Numbered from the stretch's first letter, positions 33,641-43,047 are shown. The stretch is DNA of 64,000 nt from Kineococcus rhizosphaerae (GCF_003002055.1 NZ_PVZF01000013.1:1-64000), one strand, 5' to 3'. A program made the numbers and translations. The notes: generated by a model from the letters alone, not told the origin.

Positions 33641-34725
33641 CCGTCGTCCGGCACACGTTCGGGCTGCCGTCCGAACCGTTCGTGCTCGCCCAGGCGCGGG
33701 CCCTGCGCCGCTGGGAGCCGGTCCTGGTCTCGCGCGACCCGCTGCCCGCCGGGCTCGACGGGGCGGCCCTGGACCCCCGCTCCGCGGTCCTGCACACCGC
33801 GGGGCTGTCCTCGCGCGCGCTCGCGGACCTGCTGCGCTCGCTGCGCGTCGACGCCGTGCTGGCGCACTTCGGGGTCGAGGCGGCCTGCGCGCTGCCCGCG
33901 ACGCGACGGGCCGGGGTGCCGCTGGCGACCGTCTTCCACGGCTTCGACGCCACGACCTCGAGCGCCGCCCTGCTGCGCGCCCGGAAGGTCTCGTGGGCCA
34001 CCTACGTGCGCCGCCGGGCGGCCCTGGCCCGGCGCGGGGAGCTGTTCCTGCCCGTCTCGGACCACCTGCGCTCCCGGCTCCTGGACCGCGGCTTCCCCGC
34101 CGCGCGCACGCGCACGCACCACCTCGGCATCGACCTGGACGAGCTGCCGGTGGTTCCGGTCGTCCCCGCCGCGCGCACCGTCGTGCACGTGGGGCGCCTG
34201 GTCGCCAAGAAGGGCCACGCGGACCTGTTCCACGCCCTGAGCGAGCTGCCCGGGGTGCGCTTGACGTGCGTGGGGGACGGTCCGCTGCGGGCCGACCTCG
34301 AACGGCTGGCCGCGCACCTGCGGCTGGACGTGGAGTTCACCGGCGCCCTGGACCACGCCGCCGTCCTGCGCCGCGTCGCGTCGGCGGCGGTCCTGTGCCT
34401 GCCGAGCACGACGGGCCCGACGGGCGACGAGGAGGGGCTGGGGCAGGTGCTCCTGGAGGCCGGTGCGCTGGGGCGGCCCGTCGTCGCCACCCGGCACGGC
34501 GGCATCCCCTCGGCCGTCGTCGACGGGACGACGGGCCTGCTCGTGCCCGAACGCGACCCGCGGGCCCTGGCGGCGGCGTTGCGGCGCGTGCTCGACGACG
34601 ACGGCCTCGCCCGGTCGCTGGGGGCGGCCGCCGCGCAGCACGTGCGGACCCGCTTCGACGTGCACCGGCAGACCGCGCGGCTGGAGGAGCTGCTCGACGG
34701 GCTCGTGGGGGTGGGCGGCCGGTGA
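33628..34725 (+). CDS. Glycosyltransferase, GT4-like
   Basis: A 365-residue GT-B protein. The C-terminal half includes VVHVGRLVAKKGHADLFHAL, CVGDGPLRADLERLA and GLGQVLLEAGALGRPVVATRHGGIPSAV, the donor-binding Glu region. The N-terminal part has ATVFHGFDATT, as in colanic-acid-type transferases. The GTG at 33628 overlaps the polymerase stop by 13 bases, with GAGGAGG upstream. The next gene starts inside its stop codon. Confidence 0.87.
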   Translation: MPRVAVVRHTFGLPSEPFVLAQARALRRWEPVLVSRDPLPAGLDGAALDPRSAVLHTAGLSSRALADLLRSLRVDAVLAHFGVEAACALPATRRAGVPLATVFHGFDATTSSAALLRARKVSWATYVRRRAALARRGELFLPVSDHLRSRLLDRGFPAARTRTHHLGIDLDELPVVPVVPAARTVVHVGRLVAKKGHADLFHALSELPGVRLTCVGDGPLRADLERLAAHLRLDVEFTGALDHAAVLRRVASAAVLCLPSTTGPTGDEEGLGQVLLEAGALGRPVVATRHGGIPSAVVDGTTGLLVPERDPRALAAALRRVLDDDGLARSLGAAAAQHVRTRFDVHRQTARLEELLDGLVGVGGR

Positions 34726-35813
34726 CCCGCGTCGTCGTCCTCACCCGCAGCCTGCCGTTCCACCACGCCGGCGGGATGGAGTCGGTGGCGTGGGACCTGT
34801 GCCGGGCGCTGTCCGGGCGCGTCGACGTCACCGTCCTCACCACGGCGCTGCCCGGCCCCGTCGACGGACGGGTCCGCGCGCTGCCCGGGACCGCGCCCGG
34901 CCGGTACTCGCGCGCCTGGTGGTCGGCCTCGCGCGCGGCCCTGCTCGCCGAGCTCGAGGCGGGCGGGGTCGGCGGGGTCCTGTCGGTCAGCGCGGGCGCC
35001 TTCGGCGCGGTCGACCTGCCCGCCCGGTTCGGGGCCCGCAGCGTGCTGCAGGCGCACGGCACCTCCGTCATGGAGCTGGCCTCCAAGCTCGGCAGCCGGC
35101 GGTGGCGGCCGGCGGCCTCGGCGGTGAACAACGTGCACGGCCTGCTGCGCGACGCGCGGACGTACCGGGAGTTCGACGACGTCGTGGCCGTCGGTCCCGC
35201 CGTCGCGGACTCCCTGACCCGTCCCCCGCTGGGCCGGCTCGTGGGGATGCCGCCGGTGCACCTGGTCGAGAACGGGGTCGACGTCGACGTGTTCCGGCCC
35301 GCGCCGGGGCGGCCGCGCGGGCAGGTGCTGCTCGTCGTGGGGCGGCTGCACCCGCAGAAGCGGGTCGACCGCTCCGTCCGGCTGCTGCCCGACCTGCCCG
35401 GGGCGCAGCTCGTGCTGGCCGGGGACGGACCGGACCGGCCGGCCCTGCAGGCGCTGGCCTCCTCGCTCGGGGTGGCCGACCGGGTGCGCTTCCTCGGGGC
35501 CGTCGACCGGTCCCGGGTCCCGGCCCTGCTCGCGGCCGCCGACGTGTCGCTGCTGACGTCGCAGTGGCGCGAGGGGCTGCCGATGGCCGTCCTGGAGTCG
35601 CTGGCCTGCGGGACCCCCGTGGTCACCGCCTCGACCACCGCGCCCGTCGAGGGCGCCGACGTGACCCGCGTGGACGCCGCCGACCACGCGCAGCTCCTCG
35701 CCGCGGTCCGCGAGGTCCTGGCCCGGGGACGCTCGGACGTGTCCCTGCTGCCGGCGCGGTACGACCTGCGCCGCGTCGCCGCGCGGTACGCCGACCTCCT
35801 GGGGGCCCGGTGA
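34722..35813 (+). CDS. Family 4 glycosyltransferase
   Basis: A 363-residue GT-B enzyme with an early glycine-rich acceptor motif (PFHHAGGMESVAWDL), LLVVGRLHPQKRVDRSVRLL and REGLPMAVLESLACGTPVVT (E-x7-E donor site). GTG start overlaps the preceding stop by 4 bases. It is the fourth gene in the + strand exopolysaccharide run. Confidence 0.9.
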   Translation: MTRVVVLTRSLPFHHAGGMESVAWDLCRALSGRVDVTVLTTALPGPVDGRVRALPGTAPGRYSRAWWSASRAALLAELEAGGVGGVLSVSAGAFGAVDLPARFGARSVLQAHGTSVMELASKLGSRRWRPAASAVNNVHGLLRDARTYREFDDVVAVGPAVADSLTRPPLGRLVGMPPVHLVENGVDVDVFRPAPGRPRGQVLLVVGRLHPQKRVDRSVRLLPDLPGAQLVLAGDGPDRPALQALASSLGVADRVRFLGAVDRSRVPALLAAADVSLLTSQWREGLPMAVLESLACGTPVVTASTTAPVEGADVTRVDAADHAQLLAAVREVLARGRSDVSLLPARYDLRRVAARYADLLGAR

Positions 35814-35820
35814 GGGCCCC

Positions 35821-37305
35821 GTGATGCGGCAGGCGGTGCGCCGGCTCGTGCTCGGCGGACTGGTGGGCAAGCTGCTCGGGCTGCTGCGCGAGGTCCTGCT
35901 GGCCGCGGCCTACGGGACGGGCGCACCCGTCACGGCGACCCGGGTGGCGCAGACCGCGACCCTGTCCCCGGTCGACCTGTTCACGGCCGACGTCCTCACC
36001 GCCGGGTTCCTGCCGCTGCACCGGGGCCTGGACCCCGCCCGCGCGGCCGTGCTGTTCCGGGGGCTGCGGACGGCGCTGTGGGCGCTCGCGGCGGTGCTCA
36101 CCGTCGGGCTGCTCGCCGGTGCGCGGCCGGTGGTCGGCCTCGTCGCTCCCGGGCTGGACCCCTCGACGGCTGCGAGCGCCGCGCTGTTCCTGCAGCTGAC
36201 GGCCCTGGGGATCCCGAGCTACCTGCAGTTCTCGCTGCTGAGCTACCTGGAGATGTCGCACGGCGGGTTCACCCTGTCCAGCGTGCGCGCGACCGTGCAG
36301 AACGCCGGGCTCATCGCCTCCCTGGCCGCGGCCTGGCTGCTGCACCGCCCCGTCCTGGTGGCCACCGGTTTCGCGGCCGCCTACCTGGGTCTGCACGCCT
36401 GGGGGCACGTGTCGCTGCGCCGCCGCGGGCTGCTGCCTCCGGTGTTCCACGTGGAACCAGGGGTGGGCCGCGAGCTGCGCCACCGGCTCTGGGTGCGGCT
36501 GCGGCCGCTGCTGCTGCTGCCGGTCGTGCTGCAGTCCTCCGTCGTCCTGGAGCGCGTCGTCGCCTCGCTGCTGGGCGAGGAGGTCGTCGCCGCCGTCGAC
36601 TACGCGCGGTTCGTCGCCACCACCGGGGTCAACCTGCTCGCGGTCCCCCTGGGGCTGGCCGGGCTGGCCGTGCTGGCCGGGCTCGACGCGTCCGCGGCCC
36701 GCGCGCGCCTGGCCCCGGTGCTGCCCGGCCTCCTGCTGGTCGTGGTCCCGGCCTCGGTGGTGCTGGTGGTGGGCGCGGCCCCCGTGGTCGAGGTCCTCTA
36801 CGCCCGGGGGGCCTTCGACGCGCGGGCCGTGCGGACCTCGGCGGCGGTGCTGGCCGGGTTCGGGGTGGGGTTCTGGGCGCAGTCGACGGCGTACGTGCTG
36901 GTCAAGGCGCTGAACGCGGCCGGGCGCAACGCCGTGGCGGCGCTGGCGCTGGTCGCGGGCCTGCTCGTCACGGTCGCGGTGAACGTGGGCCTGCACGGGG
37001 TGCTGGGGCCGGTCACCCTGGGGCTGGCGACGTCGGCGGGTTCGGTGGTGACGACGGTCGTCGCGGCGCGGGCGCTGGGGGTCGGCGGGTTCCTGCTGCG
37101 GTGGACGGCGTCCTGCCTGCCCGTGGCGGTGGTCGCGGGCTGCGCGGCCCACGTCGTCCCGTGGGGCGGGCTGCCGGGGTGCGCGGCGATCGGCGCGGTG
37201 GTGCTCGCCGTCTTCGCCGGGGCCTGCGCGCTCGTGCCGGGGTGGCGGCGCGTCGTCCGGGGCCTGGTCTCAGGTCGTGAGCAGCTCGTCGGCGAGCGCG
37301 CGTAG
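35821..37305 (+). CDS. MurJ/MviN-like lipid-linked polysaccharide flippase
   Basis: A 494-residue protein with about 13-14 membrane helices and MviN features near the start (GLVGKLLGLLREVLLAAAYGTG). Its place inside an exopolysaccharide cluster suggests transport of lipid-linked repeat units rather than lipid II. The bases 36444-36457 form a parS-like palindrome within the gene. Its last 36 bases overlap the end of the convergent glycosyltransferase gene. Confidence 0.85.
   Translation: MMRQAVRRLVLGGLVGKLLGLLREVLLAAAYGTGAPVTATRVAQTATLSPVDLFTADVLTAGFLPLHRGLDPARAAVLFRGLRTALWALAAVLTVGLLAGARPVVGLVAPGLDPSTAASAALFLQLTALGIPSYLQFSLLSYLEMSHGGFTLSSVRATVQNAGLIASLAAAWLLHRPVLVATGFAAAYLGLHAWGHVSLRRRGLLPPVFHVEPGVGRELRHRLWVRLRPLLLLPVVLQSSVVLERVVASLLGEEVVAAVDYARFVATTGVNLLAVPLGLAGLAVLAGLDASAARARLAPVLPGLLLVVVPASVVLVVGAAPVVEVLYARGAFDARAVRTSAAVLAGFGVGFWAQSTAYVLVKALNAAGRNAVAALALVAGLLVTVAVNVGLHGVLGPVTLGLATSAGSVVTTVVAARALGVGGFLLRWTASCLPVAVVAGCAAHVVPWGGLPGCAAIGAVVLAVFAGACALVPGWRRVVRGLVSGREQLVGERA
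36444..36457. promoter_or_regulatory. parS-like palindrome within flippase gene
   Basis: GTTCCACGTGGAAC, a perfect 14-base palindrome, differs by one base from the parS sites near parA (GTTCCACGTGAAAC). It is the only such site on this side of gyrA and may be an outlying ParB site or chance. Confidence 0.45.
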
Positions 37306-38382
37306 CTCGCGACCGCGCGTGGTCCAGTCGTGGCCCTCGGCGTGGACGGCCGTGCGTTCGGGGTCCCCCGGTGCGGCGAGGACGTCGCGGACGCGGGCCA
37401 CGAAGGCGTCGCGGTCCTCGACCCACACGGCGCCGGGCACGGCCTCGACGGCCGGCAGGGCGGTGCTCACGACGGGCAGTCCCGCCGCGAGGTACTCGTA
37501 CGTCTTCAGGGGGCTGATCCCCGCGGTCAGCGGTGAGACGCGGTACGGGACGAGACCGACGGCGGCCTGCGCCAGCTCGGCGGCCAGCGCGTTCGCGGGC
37601 AGCGTCCCGAGGACGTCGGCGCGGGCGCGCAGCCGCTCCCAGGCCGGGCCCGCGACGTCGCCGACGGGCCCGACGAGCCGGAGCCGGACCACGTCGGCCA
37701 GGTCGGCGAGCAGGTCCAGGTCGACCTTGTGCCGGGTGATCGTCCCGGCGAACACGGCGACGGGCCTGCGCGGCAGGCCGCGCGCGCGGGCGGCGGCGAA
37801 GACCTCCACGTCGGCGACGTTGGGCAGGCAGCGGACGGGGGCGAAGCCCTGGGAGCGCAGGTGCCCGGCGATCACCGGGCTCGTCCCGACCGCCAGGTGC
37901 GTGCCGCGGGCCAGAGCGCGCTCGGCGGCCAGCAGCCGGCCCCGGTGCACACCGGGGTTCTCGTGCAGCAGGTCGACGAGGTGGTAGACGGTCCGGTCGG
38001 CGCGGGTGTGCAACCCGTAGGTGAACGGCGTGCACGTCCACAGCAGGCGGGGGCCGTCGTGGTCGAGCCAGCGGCGGACCTGCCGGTGCAGGAGGGCGCC
38101 GTTGAGGGCGCGGGTGGAGGCGGCGTGGTGGGGCACGAGGCGGGGGGACACGACGTGCAGACCCTCCGGCAGGGCGCGGCCGGCCGTGGCGGGGCGCGGG
38201 GACAGCCGGCGCAGCACGCGCCGGGCGTCGGACCACCGCAGCTGCCGGGTCCCGGCGCCCTCGGTGAACAGCACGGGCCAGCGCTGGGCGAAGGCCGTCG
38301 CCGCGCGGTGCTGGTTCGTCGCGATCGGGGCGTTCCAGTCCGCGGTCCCCAGCACGAGCACGAGCGGCTCGCGCGCGCTCAC
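37270..38382 (-). CDS. Glycosyltransferase (GT-B, GT4-like)
   Basis: A 370-residue protein. PVAVFAGTITRHKVDLDLLADL begins the donor domain, and GISPLKTYEYLAAGLPVVSTALPAVEA is the conserved Glu-containing donor site of WsaF/Tuaq-like transferases. The GTG at 38382 overlaps the stop of the priming transferase gene (GTGA), so the two are coupled. Its 3' end overlaps the convergent flippase gene by 36 bases. Confidence 0.87.
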   Translation of the reverse strand: MSAREPLVLVLGTADWNAPIATNQHRAATAFAQRWPVLFTEGAGTRQLRWSDARRVLRRLSPRPATAGRALPEGLHVVSPRLVPHHAASTRALNGALLHRQVRRWLDHDGPRLLWTCTPFTYGLHTRADRTVYHLVDLLHENPGVHRGRLLAAERALARGTHLAVGTSPVIAGHLRSQGFAPVRCLPNVADVEVFAAARARGLPRRPVAVFAGTITRHKVDLDLLADLADVVRLRLVGPVGDVAGPAWERLRARADVLGTLPANALAAELAQAAVGLVPYRVSPLTAGISPLKTYEYLAAGLPVVSTALPAVEAVPGAVWVEDRDAFVARVRDVLAAPGDPERTAVHAEGHDWTTRGRELRALADELLTT

Positions 38383-39779
38383 CGGCCCGCCGCGGTGAGG
38401 ACCTGCACGACCGTCCGCAGCAGGATCTTCACGTCCAGCCACAGCGACCAGTTCTCGACGTAGTGGTTGTCGAAGCGGGCCCGGGCCTCGATCGAGGTGT
38501 CCCCGCGCAGGCCGTTGACCTGAGCCCAGCCCGTCACGCCGGCGGGGACGCGGTGGCGCCACAGGTAGCCGTCGTGGTCGCGGCTGAACCGCTCGACGAA
38601 GTGCGGGCGCTCGGGCCGCGGTCCCACGAGCGACATGTCACCGCGCAGGACGTTCCACAGCTGCGGCAGCTCGTCCAGCGACGTCCGCCGCAGCCAGCCA
38701 CCGACGGGTCCCACGCGGTCCTCGACGTTCCAGCGGGTGTCGGACTCGACGTCGGGGCGCATGGTCTGCAGCTTCAGCAGCTCGAAGCGCTGCCCGTCCA
38801 GGCCGACGCGTTCCTGGCGGAACAGCACGCCCGCACCGACCTCGCGCCGCACGGCGAGCGCGCACACTGCCAGGACGGGGGTGGCCAGCAGCAGCCCGGC
38901 CGAGGAGGCGACGACGTCCACGACCCGCTTGAGGGCCCACGTGGGGGCGCGGAAGGCGGGCCGGCGCAGCTGCTCCAGCGGTACGCCGTTGACGGACTGC
39001 AGGAGCCGGTGCGTGGGCGTGACCTGCCAGAACCGGGGCACGACGAGGATCTCGACGGCCAGCCCCTGGCACCCGCGCAGGACGTCGACGACGATCATCT
39101 CCGGGACGTTGGAGTAGGCGATGACGACGACGTCCGCGCGGTGGCGCAGCACGAGCTCGCGCAGGTCGGCGATCCCGCCGAGGACGGGCAGCGGCCGCTG
39201 CGCGGGGGGCAGCCGCGGGTCGTCGTCGATGAAGCCCACCGGCCGCAGGCCGTGCTCACCGGAGGAGAGGGCTTCGACGAGCTGGAGGCCGAGCCCGCCG
39301 CAGCCGACGACGAGGGTGCGCACCGCGACCCGGCCGGCGATCCGCTGCCGGCGGCGGACGGCGTAGAGGACGGAGCGGGCGACAGCGACGAGCAGCGTCT
39401 GCCCGACGACGATCCACAGGTCGCGGACCTGGAGCGTGCCCAGACCGGTGGCGACCTGCACGATCGCGGCGACGCCCGTCGCGGCCAGGGTCGAGCTCAG
39501 CAGCAGCGGCAGGTCGTCGAGGACGCTGAGGTCCAGCCGAACCCGGTAGAGCCCGGCGAAGGCGTGGACGACGAGCACGGACACGGAGAAGACGGCGACC
39601 GCGGGTGCGCTGGAGCCGAACAGCGCGACGACGGCGAGCACGCACAGGCCGTCACAGGCCAGCATCAGCAGGGTGAGCTGGGAGCGACGGCCGCGGGGAC
39701 GGCGGGAGGCGCGCGCGGGGTGTCCCGGGGACCGCGGGGCCACGGCGGAGCCCGCACCCCCGTCCCCGAGCAACGTCAC
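38379..39779 (-). CDS. Polyprenyl-phosphate sugar-1-phosphate transferase (exopolysaccharide priming enzyme)
   Basis: A 466-residue WbaP/CpsE-like protein. It has four N-terminal membrane helices, a CoA-binding-like central domain (VRTLVVGCGGLGLQLVEAL), a further membrane segment (VVDVVASSAGLLLATPVLAV) and the catalytic bacterial sugar transferase domain (WNVLRGDMSLVGPRPERPHF, then VPAGVTGWAQVNGLRG). It loads the first sugar phosphate on undecaprenyl phosphate. The GTG at 39779 is chosen because GAAGGA precedes it; the longer frame adds an unlikely Cys/Arg/Gly leader. Confidence 0.92.
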   Translation of the reverse strand: MTLLGDGGAGSAVAPRSPGHPARASRRPRGRRSQLTLLMLACDGLCVLAVVALFGSSAPAVAVFSVSVLVVHAFAGLYRVRLDLSVLDDLPLLLSSTLAATGVAAIVQVATGLGTLQVRDLWIVVGQTLLVAVARSVLYAVRRRQRIAGRVAVRTLVVGCGGLGLQLVEALSSGEHGLRPVGFIDDDPRLPPAQRPLPVLGGIADLRELVLRHRADVVVIAYSNVPEMIVVDVLRGCQGLAVEILVVPRFWQVTPTHRLLQSVNGVPLEQLRRPAFRAPTWALKRVVDVVASSAGLLLATPVLAVCALAVRREVGAGVLFRQERVGLDGQRFELLKLQTMRPDVESDTRWNVEDRVGPVGGWLRRTSLDELPQLWNVLRGDMSLVGPRPERPHFVERFSRDHDGYLWRHRVPAGVTGWAQVNGLRGDTSIEARARFDNHYVENWSLWLDVKILLRTVVQVLTAAGR

Positions 39780-39968
39780 GCGGTGTCCTTCTCGTCCGGG
39801 CCATCCCCTAGCACACCCAGGGGCTCGACAGGAGGGATCTCGTCCTGCCCGCGTGTCCACTTGAGGACGGGAGCACCGTGACCGGGCCGTGCGACCCGTT
39901 CGGCGCAGCCGTCCGGGTGAGCCGCGGGGGCGGGGTCAGCAAGCGGTGACGGCGGCCGATGGACGCCC

Positions 39969-41366
39969 GTGGACCTCGTCGACTACCTGCGCGCGCTGCG
40001 CAAGCACTGGATCCTCGTGGTCCTCGCGGTGCTGCTCGGCGGCGGCGGCGGCTTCGGCGCCTACTCGGCCAGCGCGCCCGTCTACCGCGCGGACTCGCTG
40101 ATGTTCGTGTCCATGTACGACACGGGCAACGCGGCCACGCTCATGCAGGGCAGCATGTTCACGCAGCAGCGCGTCCAGTCGTACACGAGCGTGCTCACCA
40201 GCCCCAAGGTCCTGGACCCCGTCATCGCCGAGCTCGGGCTCGACACCACCGCCCGGGCCCTGGCCACCCACGTGAACTCCAAGGCCCCCATCGGCACGGT
40301 GCTCATCGAGGTCACGGTCGACGAGTCCTCCCCCGAGCTGGCCGCCGACGTCGCCAACTCGATCGCCAAGCACTTCGGGGTCGCCGTCAGCGAGCTCGAG
40401 CAGGCCACCCCGGACACCATGAGCCCGGTCCGCATCAACGTGCTGCGCCCCGCGGAGGTCCGCCCCGACCCCATCGCGCCCGACCTGGCCCGGACGCTGG
40501 CGCTGGGGCTGCTGGCCGGGGCGGTGCTCGGCACCGGCCTGGCCATCCTGCGCGAGGTGCTCGACACGACGGTGAAGACGCTGACGGCCATCACGGACCT
40601 GGGGGCCCCGGCGCTGGGGTCGGTCCCGGCCGGCGGCGGCGGCGACCGCCCGGACCTCGTCGTGGAGGGGTCGCGCTCCCCGCAGTCGGAGGCGCTGCGC
40701 CAGATCCGCACCAACCTGCAGTTCGCCGACCTCGACCACCCGCCGCGCCTGGTCGTCGTGACGTCCGCGCTGCCCGGGGAGGGCAAGAGCACGACGGCCG
40801 TGAACCTCGCGCTGACGTCGGCGACGGCGGGGCTGCGCACGATCCTCGTCGAGGGCGACCTGCGGCTGCCGCGGGTCGCGGACTACCTCGGGGTGGAGGA
40901 CAGCGCCGGTCTGACGACGGTCCTGGCCGGCCGCGCCGACCTCGACGACGTCCTGCAGCCGTACGGCGACACGGGCCTGTCGGTGCTGGCGGCGGGACCG
41001 ATCCCCCTGAACCCGGCCGCCCTGCTGGGCTCGCGGCACATGAGCGACCTGCTCGACCGGCTCCGCGAACGCGCCGACCTCGTGGTCGTGGACAGCCCCC
41101 CGCTGCTGCCCGTCGCCGACGCGGCGGTGCTGGCCCGGCAGGCCGACGGGGCCGTCGTCGTGGTCCGGCACGGCCGGACGACGCGCGAGCACCTGGCCCG
41201 GGGGCTGGAGCGCCTGCGGGCCGTCGACGCCCGCGTCCTCGGCGGCGTCCTGACGATGGTCCCCACCCGGGCGTCGGAGTACTCCTCGGCGTACGAGTAC
41301 GGCTACGGCTACGGCTACCAGCCGACGACGCCCTCGGACGCCGAGCACGTCGTCCTGGAGCGCTAG
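39969..41366 (+). CDS. Wzz-BY-kinase fusion (polysaccharide co-polymerase and tyrosine autokinase)
   Basis: A 465-residue protein. The Wzz domain has membrane helices at about 12-33 and 175-195. The cytoplasmic kinase has Walker A (SALPGEGKSTTAVNLAL), Walker A' (ILVEGDLRLP) and Walker B (LVVVDSPPLLPVADA). The C-terminus carries a Tyr cluster, YSSAYEYGYGYGYQ, the autophosphorylation tail. Such proteins control exopolymer chain length. It is divergent from the priming transferase, with a 189-base shared upstream region. Its 3' end is tandemly duplicated for 14 bases around the stop codon. Confidence 0.93.
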   Translation: MDLVDYLRALRKHWILVVLAVLLGGGGGFGAYSASAPVYRADSLMFVSMYDTGNAATLMQGSMFTQQRVQSYTSVLTSPKVLDPVIAELGLDTTARALATHVNSKAPIGTVLIEVTVDESSPELAADVANSIAKHFGVAVSELEQATPDTMSPVRINVLRPAEVRPDPIAPDLARTLALGLLAGAVLGTGLAILREVLDTTVKTLTAITDLGAPALGSVPAGGGGDRPDLVVEGSRSPQSEALRQIRTNLQFADLDHPPRLVVVTSALPGEGKSTTAVNLALTSATAGLRTILVEGDLRLPRVADYLGVEDSAGLTTVLAGRADLDDVLQPYGDTGLSVLAAGPIPLNPAALLGSRHMSDLLDRLRERADLVVVDSPPLLPVADAAVLARQADGAVVVVRHGRTTREHLARGLERLRAVDARVLGGVLTMVPTRASEYSSAYEYGYGYGYQPTTPSDAEHVVLER

Positions 41367-41380
41367 TCCTGGAGCGCTAG
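41352..41380 (+). repeat. 14-base tandem duplication at BY-kinase stop codon
   Basis: TCCTGGAGCGCTAG occurs twice in direct succession (41353-41366 and 41367-41380), duplicating the last four codons and stop. It also reaches into the last codons of the convergent phosphatase gene. Confidence 0.85.
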
Positions 41381-41973
41381 AGGACCCCCACGACGGCGGT
41401 CAGCGCCTCGTCCAGGCGCCGGGCCGCCTTCACCTGCACCTCGCGCCGGGCCCGGTGCACGTCCTCCACGTCGTCCGTGGCGGGGTCCGCGGGGGCCGTC
41501 GGCCCCCGCCACGCCGGTGCCGCCGCCACCAGCGCCTTCAGCCCCGCGGCCGCGCTGGCGCTCGACGGCAGCCGGCGCTCCTGCCCGAGCATCCGCGCGA
41601 TCCGGGCGAGCTCGACGACGGTGAAGGTCTTGCGCTGGGCCGCGGGCACCAGGCCGATGACCGCCCCCCGCTGCTCGCGGGTCATCGTCAGGACGAGGTC
41701 GGCCGCGCCGACGAGGTGGGTGTCGACCTGCCGGGCCGCCTCGGGCGCCGCGACGGAGCGGGCCACCGGGCCCAGCACGGCGCTCAGCACCGCGGGGACC
41801 TCGGGGTCGACCGGCTCCCCGACCAGGGCGGACGTGCCCGCGGACGTCACCCGGACGGCCGAGGCCTGCTCGCCGAAGCGCTCGGTGAGCCGGTGCCGCA
41901 GCAGGGCCACCGCCATCGGCGAGCGGCTGACGTTGGCGGTGCAGACGACGAGGACCTCGAAGCGGGTCCTCAC
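41377..41973 (-). CDS. Low-molecular-weight protein-tyrosine phosphatase
   Basis: A 198-residue protein with the LMW-PTP P-loop near the N-terminus (VCTANVSRSP, C-x5-R-S) followed by MAVALLRHRL. The family's general-acid Asp region is not a textbook DPY motif here, and the C-terminal ~80 residues extend beyond the usual ~150-residue size. It is predicted to dephosphorylate the BY-kinase encoded convergently next door. Start GTG, 19 bases after the AAA+ gene. Confidence 0.85.
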   Translation of the reverse strand: MRTRFEVLVVCTANVSRSPMAVALLRHRLTERFGEQASAVRVTSAGTSALVGEPVDPEVPAVLSAVLGPVARSVAAPEAARQVDTHLVGAADLVLTMTREQRGAVIGLVPAAQRKTFTVVELARIARMLGQERRLPSSASAAAGLKALVAAAPAWRGPTAPADPATDDVEDVHRARREVQVKAARRLDEALTAVVGVL

Positions 41974-41992
41974 CCCGCTCCCCCGGCGGGGC

Positions 41993-43006
41993 TCACGGGG
42001 CCATCTTCAGCATCTGACGCCGTTCGCGCAGCGCCGCCAGCAGGGCGCCGGTCTCGACCTGCGCGGCCCCGTCGAGGATGGACTGCTTGGCGGCCAGCGC
42101 CGCCGCGGCGGACACCTGCTCGTGGCTGAGGCCGCTGGCCGTGGACGCGACCCGGGGCCACTCGACGCCGGACAGGTCGAACCCGCGCAGCCGGCGCAGC
42201 ACGACCTCCTGCACGACCCCGGTGCTGGGCAGCGGGTAGTCGACGACGGTGTCGAAGCGGCGCAGCACGGGGCGGTCGAGCAGCTGCGGCCGGTTGGTGG
42301 TGACGACGAGGACGCCGGTGGAGGTGTCGGCGTCGAGGAAACCGGTGAAGGCGCGCAGCACGTCCCGCAGCCGGGTGCGGCTGCGCTCGCCGCCGTCGGG
42401 GTCGATGAGGGCGTCGACGTCGTCGAACAGGCACACCCCGCGGCTCTGCGCGAGAAGGTCGAAGACGAGGGAGAGCTTGGCGACGGCGTCCTCGGCGGGC
42501 AGGTCGGCGAAGACGTCGAGGCGGACGGTGAGGACGGGCAGGGCGAGCTCGGCGGCCAGCACCTCGGCGGTCATGGACTTGCCCGTCCCGGACTGCCCGG
42601 TCAGCAGCAGCTTGCGCAGGGGCTGGAAGCCGCGGGCCCGCAGGGTCTCGGCGTGGCGCTGCTCGGTGAGCACCCGGTGCAGCCGGGCCATGACGTCGCT
42701 GCCGAGGGCGAGGTCGGCCAGGCTCAGCCGCGGCAGGGCGACGGTGAGCACCTGGGCGAGCTCGCCGCGCGGCTGGGCCACCGACGCCGGCAGGGTGGGC
42801 TGCGCCGGGGCCTGCGGGCGCACGCTGGCCCGCCGGGTCTCCAGCAGGCCGCGCAGCTCCTCGACCTCCCGGACCCGGTCCCCGCGCCGGCCCGCGGCCT
42901 CGAGCAGCTCCGCGACGGCGGCGCGGAAGCGCGCGTCGTCGCCGGAGGTGTGGCTCTCCACGAGCGCCCGCACGTGCGCCGCCGTGGCCAGCAGCCGTCC
43001 TTCCAC
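41993..43006 (-). CDS. Single-domain AAA+ ATPase
   Basis: A 337-residue protein. The N-terminal ~85 residues are helical (adaptor-like), then an AAA+ core: Walker A LLLTGQSGTGKSMTAEVL, Walker B VCLFDDVDALI, sensor-1 VLVVTTNRPQ, and arginine-finger region DRPVLRRFD. It resembles stand-alone AAA ATPases of the FtsH/CDC48 type that remodel partner proteins, but no protease domain is fused or adjacent. Co-transcription with the tyrosine phosphatase is likely; a role in exopolysaccharide control is inference. Confidence 0.85.
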   Translation of the reverse strand: MEGRLLATAAHVRALVESHTSGDDARFRAAVAELLEAAGRRGDRVREVEELRGLLETRRASVRPQAPAQPTLPASVAQPRGELAQVLTVALPRLSLADLALGSDVMARLHRVLTEQRHAETLRARGFQPLRKLLLTGQSGTGKSMTAEVLAAELALPVLTVRLDVFADLPAEDAVAKLSLVFDLLAQSRGVCLFDDVDALIDPDGGERSRTRLRDVLRAFTGFLDADTSTGVLVVTTNRPQLLDRPVLRRFDTVVDYPLPSTGVVQEVVLRRLRGFDLSGVEWPRVASTASGLSHEQVSAAAALAAKQSILDGAAQVETGALLAALRERRQMLKMAP

Positions 43007-43047
43007 CGTTGGACCCTACCGTGAGTGATTCACCCGTCACTCTGGTT

